Notes under the pieces: generated by a model | The model's input: only the letters and a program-made list of their open reading frames with translations | Told to the model about the DNA's origin: nothing | The model's database searches: none | Shown: piece after piece, positions 43,292-52,992 of the stretch | How positions within the stretch are numbered: the stretch's first letter is position 1 | Layout: the number at the start of each line of letters is the position of its first letter | Assembly (NCBI GenBank): GCA_963678705.1 | Contig: OY783223.1 | Span: 682,001 to 746,000, forward strand | Length of the DNA: 64,000 nt | Reading direction: 5' to 3' | Source of the DNA: Panorpa germanica | Lineage: Eukaryota; Arthropoda; Insecta; Mecoptera; Panorpidae | Program-made: the position numbers and the translations under genes

Positions 43292-44050
43292 CTAGCGCTT
43301 CGCCGCGTTGCAAAGCGACGTGTATATAATATTTGTGAATAAATAAAAGTTATTTGCTAAATTGAAAATAATGCAAAATATTATTTTTAAGTAATTTTCG
43401 CTAAAATATATCATTTTTTAAATGTATGTTTTCTTATTTTGTTATAATTCTTTCATTTACAGTAATTAAGCACTATATTGACCAGTCTCCAGTGCCCCCG
43501 CCCATAAGCCCCAATCATCACCTCTTGGCTCCATGCTCTCTTACGTTTCCGAACTTTTAATTAGATTCCTCTAAACTTCCGCCATGGATCGCCTTCTTCC
43601 TTCAGCACTCTGTTTTGCTTCTTCTCTGAGCATCGTCGGTCCTTAGAGTACTTTCACAGCGCCCCCACTTTAGCGCTATAATTAAATAATCCTTCGCTTC
43701 CTCCTCCCTGCGTAAAATTATCATTTGCCCTAATGAAGCACAGTATTGAACAATGTCCACTGCCCCGCCCCTAAACACCAATCATCACTTCTTGGCTCCA
43801 TGCTCTGTATCGTTCTCGCACTTTCAACTTTATTTCTTTGCACCTCTGCTACAATACGCCTACTTGCAACACCACAGCCCACCTGAGCATCATCGCTCAT
43901 TAGGGCACTTTCCTATCGCCCTTGTTTTAGCGCAATCATTAAATAATCCTGCGCTTACACCCCCTGCGTACTAATCTCTTAACAATTAGTTTTCAAAATT
44001 AATACTTTACTGGCAACCTACATACTAAATTTGATCCTTAGAAGAACATT
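43292..44050 (-). mobile_element. Non-autonomous Helitron-like element (part 2 of composite)
   Basis: On the minus strand it ends with a hairpin (CGCTT...AAGCG, 43296-43317) and CTAG (43292-43295). Its body holds a diverged dimer: CCAATCATCACCTCTTGG near 43512 recurs as CCAATCATCACTTCTTGG about 267 bp later. Its right boundary, near GAAGAACATT where element X begins, is not resolved. Copies: 56215-56953 and, inverted, 62927-63661; part also at 25860-26388. Confidence 0.6.
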
Positions 44051-44797
44051 CCCAGTAAACAATTTGGTGAAGTGCCCTATTTAGTAAAGTTCGAGTCACT
44101 CGTACAATTTTATTCTAACGCTTTACAAGTTCGAAGCAACAACACAGAAACCAATTTTAGTTAAAATTTATTCCCTACCTGTCAAGATTTTGTGAAATAA
44201 AATCTGATGTATGTATAGTATTAGCAAGTTCGTTAATAGTTCAAAAGTGGTACACAAAAGTCGCTTTTAGTTTAAATTCATTCTCTACCTGTCACAGATT
44301 TTTCATAATGATATTCTTTCTTTTTCCAACATCATTCATTAAGTATTTCTGTTCCTTTCACACATCGATATATTTTTTATAACTTCACATTCATTTCATT
44401 TATTACAAAGTGAGAGAGAAACGAGATGTGTTAGACAAGCAAAATATATTTTTCACCGTTACACTTGTATACTTGTAAAGTATTTCGTTCAGGACAGATG
44501 TTTAAAGTATATGCTATCCTTTTTCAACAAATATTTCTTTAATGGTAATAAAGAGACGCTGTCTCCCTCAATCCCCGAGGATAAACGAAGATCTATCCAG
44601 CGTTGTTAAGACAGAGGTTTTAAACCTAACGCAGACCTGCCGATCGTAGATTTTTGAATCACCAGAACAATGTAAAAAACTAATATAACCAGAATTGTTA
44701 AAGATAAAAATATTCATTAAAAAAATCACGATCCGTACTAAAGATTACATCAATTTATTTCTTAATTTAAATATTTATATTTTGCATACTTTAAAAA

Positions 44798-44902
44798 ATG
44801 GAATTCATTAAGTTTTATACCCCTGATCATCCCCAACAAGTGGAACAACTGCGCCAACTAGCGATAACAAATGCTCGTCCTAACTATTATCTCTGGTCCT
44901 AG
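44798..44902 (+). CDS. Short conserved ORF in element X, second copy (34 aa)
   Basis: Same length and stop as 6990-7094; it begins MEFIKFYTPDHPQQ. Two residues differ between copies. Function unknown. Confidence 0.25.
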   Translation: MEFIKFYTPDHPQQVEQLRQLAITNARPNYYLWS

Positions 44903-45347
44903 GTCCTGTCAGTTACTAAGTTTCTTTGTGTAATATTTTGATAGTTTTGTGAAATAATATATGTTCTTAATCAGTTTTAATACTGCATTAAAAAAACAAT
45001 AATATAAAATAGTGTTCAAAGAAATTATAAGTTTCTTAAATTAAATGTTTGGTAAGTACACATTTACATATTTACATAATACATATATATTCAGTCGCCA
45101 TTTTATGAAGCATCTTATATACGTTTCTTCATCTACATATATTTCAACATTTTTCATTCAGAAATTTGTTTTAATTTTTCTCTTATATTTCAGACACAAA
45201 ATTAGACGGTACCCAAAAATTGTTGTAAGGAGAAATAAGAAGAACTTAATTACAAATCAAGATTTGATCTACTGATTTGTTTTGATTACTGGTAAATAAA
45301 ATGGTATCCTTACAAGATATTATTTATAAGAGTTACTAGCTGACCCG

Positions 45348-45365
45348 GCCACGCGTTGCTGTGGC
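45348..45365 (-). terminator. Helitron 3' hairpin
   Basis: GGCCACGCGTTGCTGTGGC: a 5-bp stem GCCAC/GTGGC with an 8-base loop, 8 bp inside the terminal CTAG. In Helitrons this hairpin marks the 3' end for the transposase; it is a transposition end signal, not a proven transcription terminator. Confidence 0.85.
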
Positions 45366-45834
45366 TAACGTTTTTGGCATATTACATTGTTGTAAACTAT
45401 TTAAGAGGAACGGTAGGAGAACATCAGACATGGGCACTACCATGCTTCTTTACATAGATGTCATTTGTAAAAAAAACATGGCGACCTTCATGACTGATTT
45501 TATACTACCGTTACCCCTTATTACAATGAAATTATTATTTACGAACGAAGACGAAAACGTTAAAGCTGGTATAAAAATTTACTGGTTTGGGATTTGAAGG
45601 GGAAGGACTTTAAACACAATTCATTAAAATTTTCGTATAGTTGATTTAAAGCAAAAATCAATACAAAAGAATTAAATTCAAAATTCATTATCATTTTTAT
45701 TCAAGTTTGTAACAAATGAGTACATTACGAAGTTTTTAGTAAATAACATGTAACACTCAAACTTATAAATGAGGTAGGTAGGGTGGCAACAATAATATTT
45801 ATTATTCTGAATTATAAATACTTTCAATTTCAAT

Positions 45835-48800
45835 TTAATGTAGCACCAATTGGTGCACAATATTTTTGGTTAACCTGTCTTTAGCTAACACAAATAGGTT
45901 TGACGGTTTTCCTACACGTGAACATGCAACATATAGCTGCCCATGAGAAAAACATGGATTTTCCAAATGTAAACCACAAATGGACATTGTTTGGCCTTGA
46001 GACTTATTTATAGACATGGCAAAAGCTAAACGAATTGGAAACTGTAATCTTCTAAAGGGTATGGTAGAATCTGACGGTATCATTGGAATACGTGGCAATA
46101 GGACCACTTTCCCTTTAAACTTTCCACTTAAAATAGTTGCTTCAATAATATTTCCGGTGATCTTTTTGATGACCAAACGCGTACCGTTGCATAATTGAGG
46201 TGGATTCAAATTACGCAGGAGAATAATAGGTGAACCAATCTTTAATCGAAGATTATGTGGTGGCATTCCAGGTATATCTAGTGAATTTAAAAATTCAATT
46301 GGAAAATTTACACTATCATTTTCATTAACAACAGTATCTATTGATTTGAAAGACATCAGATTGCCTGGTAACAACTGTTGTATCTGGAAGTTAATTTCGT
46401 CAACATCAACATTTTTGGCTGCCAAAATAACCCGATGACTGAGCCAGTTATGATTTAAGTAATTACTCTGTATATCCGGAAAAATACTCTGAATCAATTC
46501 ATTTTTTCCCTGAAAAACAGTGCAGAAATTGTCTGGCAGTTTAATGCATTGCGTATTTGGTTGCAGTTCTATTTTACCGTTCCCAATATCTAGTAATTGT
46601 TCGGAAAATATTTGTGCTGATGGATCATTTTGCAATCGTACGCGCATGTTTATGGTCAATGGAAGTGTTTCAACATTTCGCCATAAGAATGATTGTTTCA
46701 AACATGCATTAATTTCATCCGTGAAAGTGGAGCGAGGTATAACTGGTAGGGTCTGGCGGAAATCACCAGACAAAAGTAAAAGAGCACCACCGAAAAGTTT
46801 ATCATTGCCGTTTAAATCTTGCATAGTTCTATGCAATGCTTCGAGTGAATATTTGTGAGCCATTGTGCACTCATCCCAAATTATAATTGAACTCTTCCGC
46901 AACACTGCAGCTATTCCACTATTTTTTTTCATGATACATATTGCATTTGGTTTATGATGAATGTCCAATGGCAGCTTGAATGTTGAATGTGCCGTTCGTC
47001 CACCATCTAGCAAAGTAGCCGCAATGCCTGACGATGCAACTGCCAATGCAATTTTCTGTTGTGACCGTATTTTGGCAAGAATCAACGATATTAAAAATGT
47101 CTTACCGGTTCCACCTGGTGCGTCCAAGAAAAAAAACCGCCTTGTTCAGCAGCAACAGCCAGCATAATCCGATCATAAATAATTTTTTGTTCTGCTGTCA
47201 GTAATGGCTCGCTCTTCGCGATAATTGTTGCTAAATTACCTTGGTCAAATTGTTTTTCTCGTTGTAAATCGGTGTTGACTAAATCCATGGCTGGGCGATC
47301 AGGTGATGGCATACCATAATGATTAAGTGGTAAATTTGAAATTAAAACACATAAATCCTCGATTAACAGTAACGCTTCATTATACATCTCTGGCGTATAA
47401 TCTATGTTTTGGTATTGATCTGTTTGTCTAATTCGGTGCAATATGTCTTCTGTCATACAATTTTTATATTTTTCCCACAAAGTTTGTGCTTGCGATGGAT
47501 AACATGTCGTCAAAATAATTGCAAACAGCTGACGAATATTATTGGGCGTTGATGTTAACGCAGCATCAGCAAGCGTTAAGTCCCAATGGTTATCATCTTC
47601 TAGCAATTGCAGTTCACGACATGCATCTTTGTATGTATTGAATACTCGACCATTAACTGTTCGCAGAAATTCAAAAGACGTTGGTCCGGGAACATTCACC
47701 AATAACAAACGTAAATAGAAGCACTCGCTTTGCTTTGGATGTACCGTGTAAAGTCGCCCCAATGTCTTAGCTTTGAATATGCCTGTGATGGAAGAATGTG
47801 GTTTTCCTTGCTTTCGTGGTTCCCATTTTTTACCGGATTTGTTCCATGTGAAATAACGCGGAACATCACTATATTTCAATGTTTTTGCGAATTGGCCAAA
47901 AATATCAGATTGTTGACACAATGTAAAAATGTTAGTGTCGTTTTTGGAGCCTCAAGCGCTCTTTGGAGAACATTTCCTTCAGTAAAGTATACACGTTGAC
48001 CGTTTTCAAGATGTATTGCTAGATGCTGGACAGAAGGGTCTCTTTCGTGTATGGGAAAGCTAAGAATATGCCAAATAGCTTCGTTGCTGCTAATGTACCT
48101 ACCCATTTGGTATCGTACTATTTCGTCATTTTTATTTACATTCTGTACTTCAAATATAGCTAAATCATTGCCTTTATTTACATATTTACAAATGTACTTA
48201 ATAGATTTTACAGAACTGCAAAGCTCAACATTGATATGAGCCTGATAAGTTTTTGAAAGTAATGGTGAGTATGGTACCACCCACTGATTATCAAGTTCAA
48301 CTTGATTTGTAAAATTCGGCAGTCGTATTGTGAATGTGTGGCCATCATTCTCAGTATTTCTACGGCGATACATTGGATAGCCGTCAATATCCGTGATAGT
48401 GTCATTCGTGTTCGGCTTTGGGAAATTTTTCTTACATTTTCCATTTTCCATGCATGGTGACGTTATGTTGAAAGCACCGCACGGCCCGTGGATCATGTGT
48501 TTGGTAACAATATCAAATAATTCTTGATCAATTGATGGGTCTGGAATTTCGGCTGATATTATTTGATCAATTTCTTCTGGACGGATTTTATCTTGAAGCC
48601 AAATTAAAATGTGGGCATGAGGCAAACCTCGCTTTTGCCACTCAATCGAATACAGCCAACAACGTGTGATACCAAAAACTGAATATTTAACAATAAAATC
48701 AATTAAGGATTTCAATTTTTGTTTAAACACACGTGCAGTTATATCATGACGATGAAGTGCTTGTTGTCCTGGTGATAGTAAAGTTTGTATCTCTTTCCAA

Positions 48801-50389
48801 TTTGGATTACATGTGAATGTAATAAACAAATCCGGTCGGCCGTAATGACGTACGTAAGTCATCGCATCTTGTATGTATTCCTGCATGTTCCGTGGACTGC
48901 CGATGTAGCTTGAAGGTAAAATGAAAGCATTACCGATGTCATTGGGGTTTAAATTTCCGTCGATGTTTCCAACAACAGCATCTCGTAAGTGAATGTATTC
49001 TTCTGATCGTAATTTAGCCTGGTTATATCGAAGAAATCGCAAGCGTTCGCTTTCAACCTTAGCATACATATCAACAATGTACTGATGGAATAGCTGACGA
49101 TATCGAAGGATATAGTTGTCCTGATTTAGTCTAACCATCAATCGGTGTGCGTAGTAGTTCATAGAACTAACTTTTTTATTTCCATTAGCGCCTAAAAAAA
49201 TAAAGAATAAAATGAAAAAAGAAATCAAAATCCGTTCATACAGTTAGGAAATACATAGTTAATAGTCAAATTTACCGGTATTTGGATCACACTGTTTGAT
49301 ATTAATATGATATTCATCCTGTCCTTGCCAAAATATTAATGGATATTGTAGTGCATCATATGAACGGTGAAGATCTGAAATCGTACTGACAGTGTTGTCT
49401 CGCCGTGTAATTTTTATAGCTCTGTTGTCAACTGGATCACCAACCATAATAACAGCAACCTTGTCAACAGTTGGAGAATTGAATCTACCAGCATTTTCAC
49501 CTAATGGTACTTTGTCGGCTTTTATGACGATTTGATAGTTGTCATTTTGCAATCGTGGCGAAACTCTTTTAAACAATCGAATTAGTTGATTCTGATCTTC
49601 TAAAAAAAATTCCAGCAACATCACGATTGCTCTTTCCTCTGCTTGTTCAATGAAATTATACTGGCACCGAGTTGTTACGCGCTCTTCACAATTGCCCATA
49701 AAATAAATTTGGAGAAATTTCGAATCATTATCAGGCATCGGCATCAATGATCCGATTTTATGGTACACTTGGCCTTGTATTTTGAATGTAGTTTCAAAAT
49801 TACGTCCATGGGATGCGAGATCGCAAATTTTAGTTGCCCCAAATGACGTCATTTGGAAGCAAGAATTAAATTTGCGTATCTTACGCAAAAATAATTTTGA
49901 ATCATCTGAATCACCAGCAAGAAGGGATAATAAAGGTTCCGGCGGAGTGGGTAGAGGTGACAGCACAACTTTTCCCGATGCGCAGCACATGCCGGGTGTT
50001 TCATTTCGAAATTTCAATGCCTGACAATATTAGCATACTTTATCCATTGCACCGATAGCAATTTTTGAATGCGCAGAGTAGTTAATATCTGGTGCATATT
50101 CGAAAGCAAGACGAACAAATGATGCACGTGTTAATGAGCGGCTGATCCGCTGCCTCTGTCGTTCTCGTACTCGTGCTGTAGCTATGTTTCGTTCTCGTGC
50201 CGCTCTTGTTCTTGCAATATTCTGTCGCAGACGTTCGTCACGCTGTTCTTGACATTCTTGTGCACGACGCTCTACATTTGCTGCATTTCTTATTGTGATT
50301 TGTTCTGCCGACTGATGAGCTCTTTCAACGCGTTTGCGTCGTGCCTTTGTGCTCCTCGCGTTGTTGAGGTTAGATTTCTTCGGTGGCAT
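45835..50389 (-). pseudogene. Helitron Rep/helicase (RepHel) with one stop and two frameshifts
   Basis: Starts ATG at 50389 with a basic Arg-rich N-terminus (MPPKKSNLNN). Then the Rep part: FITFTCNPNW, the HUH motif GLPHAHILIW near 48612, and the two-Tyr motif YICKYVNKG near 48190. Then a PIF1-like helicase: Walker A GGTGKT near 47105, Walker B IIIWDEC, SGDFRQTLPVIP, and the C-terminal SINKSQGQT and YVACSRVG. Three defects: TAA at 50030 where the family has a Gln in CQYC; loss of one T in a T-run near 47931; loss of one T in a T-run near 47126. The break at 49192-49275 is instead an 84-bp GT-AG intron that joins in frame. Role: HUH nuclease and helicase for rolling-circle transposition. Confidence 0.92.
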
Positions 50390-50930
50390 TTGACTGAAAA
50401 AAAAAATATAGAAAAAAAGAAGAAAAAAAAACTGAAAAACACGCTATTATAGCGCATTGAAACAATATATATAATGATAAATTATGTGATAATACTTACA
50501 TGTAAAATTCACTGTATTTCGCTTTACTACAAACTAAATTTAACCTGTACTTTAGACGTTTGAGATTAATACAATATGTTTAAAGATTATATATATAGGT
50601 TACAACTGTTTACTATTTAATATCATGCGACTAATATAAGTATAAACAATAATATGCAGTTTCTGGTAGTAAACATGTGTCAGCGTTCTTAGATCTTAGT
50701 GCCGTGTGACTATGAGTCATCCATTACGCATCGGGTGGCTGGTATTTGGATATAACAAATAATTAATAGACAAATAATTAGCAATAAGCTAAATAAATTG
50801 AGATTTAAGGTATCCTATCTTTCAAGCTGGGTCAAACTGCACACGGTGTACAAATTTCATTAAAATCGGTGAAGTAGTTTAGGAGTCCATCGAGGACAAC
50901 ACAGTGACACGTAATTTATATATATTAAGA

Positions 50931-51371
50931 TTACTATATAAATATGTAAAGTACATGTAATTTCATTTTCAGAAACTGTCTCCTAGATAAAACTAAAGCT
51001 AAAGTTCAAGCCCAGTGTATATTCAAGTATATAGAATAGTTAGTGTATGATTATTTAATGTTTAACAATGTAGACTAATGTTATATTAACAATTGATCAA
51101 AAATAATGCTGTAAATAAATTAAATTTAATAAAATATTATTACAATTCTTACATAAAGTTATTGTTTTATCATGATATGTAATAGAAATTAAGTAGAATT
51201 TACTCCAAAATGTTTACTGGGATAGCAACTTAGCGGACGCGATGTTACATGTGTTGATAAAAGTAATTGGACATTTCTGGTTCTAATACCCAACTTTATC
51301 AATATAAATATAGTACACTTTTATAGAAATTAAGACATAGGACACTAGGCCATTTATTAATTAGTTTTTTC
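50931..51371. other. Remainder of element X and junk ahead of ZNF3
   Basis: 50931-51221 is the right part of X, after the Helitron. 51222-51371 resembles the segment after the GGGGTGGTCTAGA element near ZNF1 and ZNF2 (TAGCAACTTAGCGGACGCGATG) and includes a partial MITE-1 relic. No gene. Confidence 0.6.
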
Positions 51372-52003
51372 AATGGGCTTGTGTCCTATGTCTTAATTTC
51401 TATAAAAGTGTACTATATATTGATAAAGTGGATTACTAGAACCTCAAATGTTCAATTATTTTTTAATAACTCCTTATATGTTAAGAGATATTAACAATTA
51501 AAAAAGTCATTTTGTTTCTTTCATTATTAAAGGGTTTCAACGTTGCACACATTCCAAGTACATGTGACATCACAATCCTTGTGTAAGGTTACCAACCTTA
51601 CAAATCGTAAATCTCCGCTATATGTATTTATATAATATAAATATCAAATATTATTTACAGCTATTTCAAGGAACAATAAAATTTCAATATTATGTCTGCC
51701 TTAGCAGGGTTAAATAAAATAAAAACTTTTTATTCTTTGATTTGACTTGATATTTCGACTACCAACAGCTACAGAACATTACCACAGCACTGACCTACTC
51801 AACAAATAACTGACGTTAAATGCATTTCACATCATACAAATATGGCCGGCCATTTCTAGCGCTAAAACTACAATTCAAACTTTTAATTGCTATATCTCTA
51901 ATTGTCAATATTTAGATATTTAATAAAATAGACACGCCAATACACATTTATTAACATCAACTTCAATCAACAAACCACTAAACAATGAGGACACAAGCCC
52001 ATT
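51372..52003 (-). mobile_element. MITE-1 copy, reverse orientation, before ZNF3
   Basis: Ends AATGGGCTTGTGTCCT and AGGACACAAGCCCATT are both perfect. Equivalent in position to 20203-20785. Confidence 0.88.
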
Positions 52004-52021
52004 TCATACAACCAATATGAA

Positions 52022-52350
52022 GATTGTAGATAATTAACTCGGTCGATAACAAAGAAGACTGTGCTGTCAAAGTATACTTTCCTTAATATCATATTTAATT
52101 AATATAAATTCAGTTATGACAGAACCAAATTATTCGTCAATAAAATGTACATTTGTTGTTGAAATAATAAACAATTCAGTATATTTGTTGAAGTCGTCGA
52201 TGGGTCGTAGAATGGTTGATGTGTGCAAAGTGGCGCTAGATGGTATCACTGATAACAGAAATTGCTGATGCTATAGGTACTGCTAATGGATGTGTAAAAC
52301 ATGGCCGATTATAATCTAGTGATAGTGTCATTGCAAACAACAAACAGAAC
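52022..52350 (+). promoter_or_regulatory. Conserved ZNF upstream region, copy 3
   Basis: Third copy of the shared upstream block, from AGATAATTAACTCGGTCG to the upstream ORF region. This copy has neither the fold-back insertion of copy 1 nor the deletion of copy 2, so it is the best representative of the ancestral leader. Confidence 0.4.
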
Positions 52351-52402
52351 TTTTATCAATTGTGCACCTATATTATCTCTGTTGTGCACTGATGAATCTT
52401 AA
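52301..52402 (+). other. Upstream ORF (33 codons) before ZNF3
   Basis: ATG at 52301 starts the same MADYNLVIVS frame as in the other copies and ends TAA at 52402, about 180 bp before the main ATG at 52582. Its first 19 codons are shared by all three copies, the rest is not. Confidence 0.3.
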
Positions 52403-52581
52403 GAGGATTGAACTGTGTAAAAGGATCAAAGTGCAAATGTTAAATATTTCCTTGTATCAAATATACGAACGTCTATTAAACGAAATATATACAGCCATCT
52501 CTCGTCATTATGTTCCGTCGAATAACTTATTCTTTATTTTTTATTAATTAGAGGAAATTTCAATATTATTTTACATTGGAA

Positions 52582-52992
52582 ATGGAAAATATATATGATA
52601 ACATGGAGGCTGCTTCTGAAATAGCGTCTGACATCGAGGAAGACGATCAACAAGTTTCTGACACATTTTCTGAAAACGAAAACATTGATATGAAAATTGA
52701 AACTGAAGCGAGTACTGTAGTGTTCTCTGATGTGGCTAATATTAAAACAGAAATAAAAGAAGAATCGATTGAACCAGGAAGTGCAAGATATGAATCAATT
52801 ACTGCCTATATAAAATATGAGGAGACAGATTCCTCGAAAGCAATATACTGCGAAAACTGCTACACTTCCTGTCAAAACGAGGATACTCTACAGGAACACC
52901 TAAATCAATCTGTTAATCCTGGATGCAAAAAGAAATATACCCATAATGAAGGCAACCTCGAAGGCAAATATACCCATAACAAAGAGTGTTGA
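52582..52992 (+). CDS. ZNF copy 3, N-terminal module only (136 aa)
   Basis: ATG at 52582 gives the same acidic N-terminus as copies 1 and 2, with MKIE, IKTE, IKEE and IKYE sites and the YCENCYTSC pair. A 25-bp insertion near 52958-52982 (a local duplication of AAATATACCCATAA and neighbours) shifts the frame, and translation stops after HNKEC at 52992. The product would be a finger-less acidic protein. Confidence 0.5.
   Translation: MENIYDNMEAASEIASDIEEDDQQVSDTFSENENIDMKIETEASTVVFSDVANIKTEIKEESIEPGSARYESITAYIKYEETDSSKAIYCENCYTSCQNEDTLQEHLNQSVNPGCKKKYTHNEGNLEGKYTHNKEC

Larger units (their letters stand above)
45336..50930 (-). mobile_element. Autonomous-type Helitron, 5,595 bp
   Basis: On the minus strand it starts TCTTAATATATATAAATT (50930) and ends with a hairpin and GGGTCAGCTAG (45336). 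The flanking bases are A (45335) and T (50931): joining them gives GAGTTATTACTATATAA, exactly the uninterrupted sequence at 7503-7519 in the other X copy. This is the Helitron signature: TC start, CTAG end, insertion between A and T, no target duplication. It encodes a Rep/helicase (45835-50389). Confidence 0.97.
44051..51221. mobile_element. Element X, copy 2, interrupted by a Helitron
   Basis: Left end CCCAGTAAACAATTTGG (44051), right end CCAAAATGTTTACTGGG (51221). Removing the 5,595-bp Helitron leaves 1,576 bp. It carries the 34-codon ORF at 44798-44902 and the same donor/acceptor-like pair as copy 1. No transposase is seen, so X is probably non-autonomous. Confidence 0.75.

Noticed and set aside
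43753-43974. 73-codon frame repeated at 56676-56897 and 63003-63224
   Set aside because: It lies inside a repeated element and is low in complexity (Pro, Leu, His). The copies share it because the DNA is shared, and nothing resembles a known domain.
45361-45597. Plus-strand 78-codon frame starting at the Helitron left end
   Set aside because: It begins within the Helitron 3' hairpin region and has no recognisable domain. The element's genes are on the minus strand.
49192-49275. Apparent third frameshift or stop in the Helitron protein
   Set aside because: GTAAAT...TTTTTTAG boundaries and the restored family sequence (NTG joined to ANGNKKVSS) show an intron.
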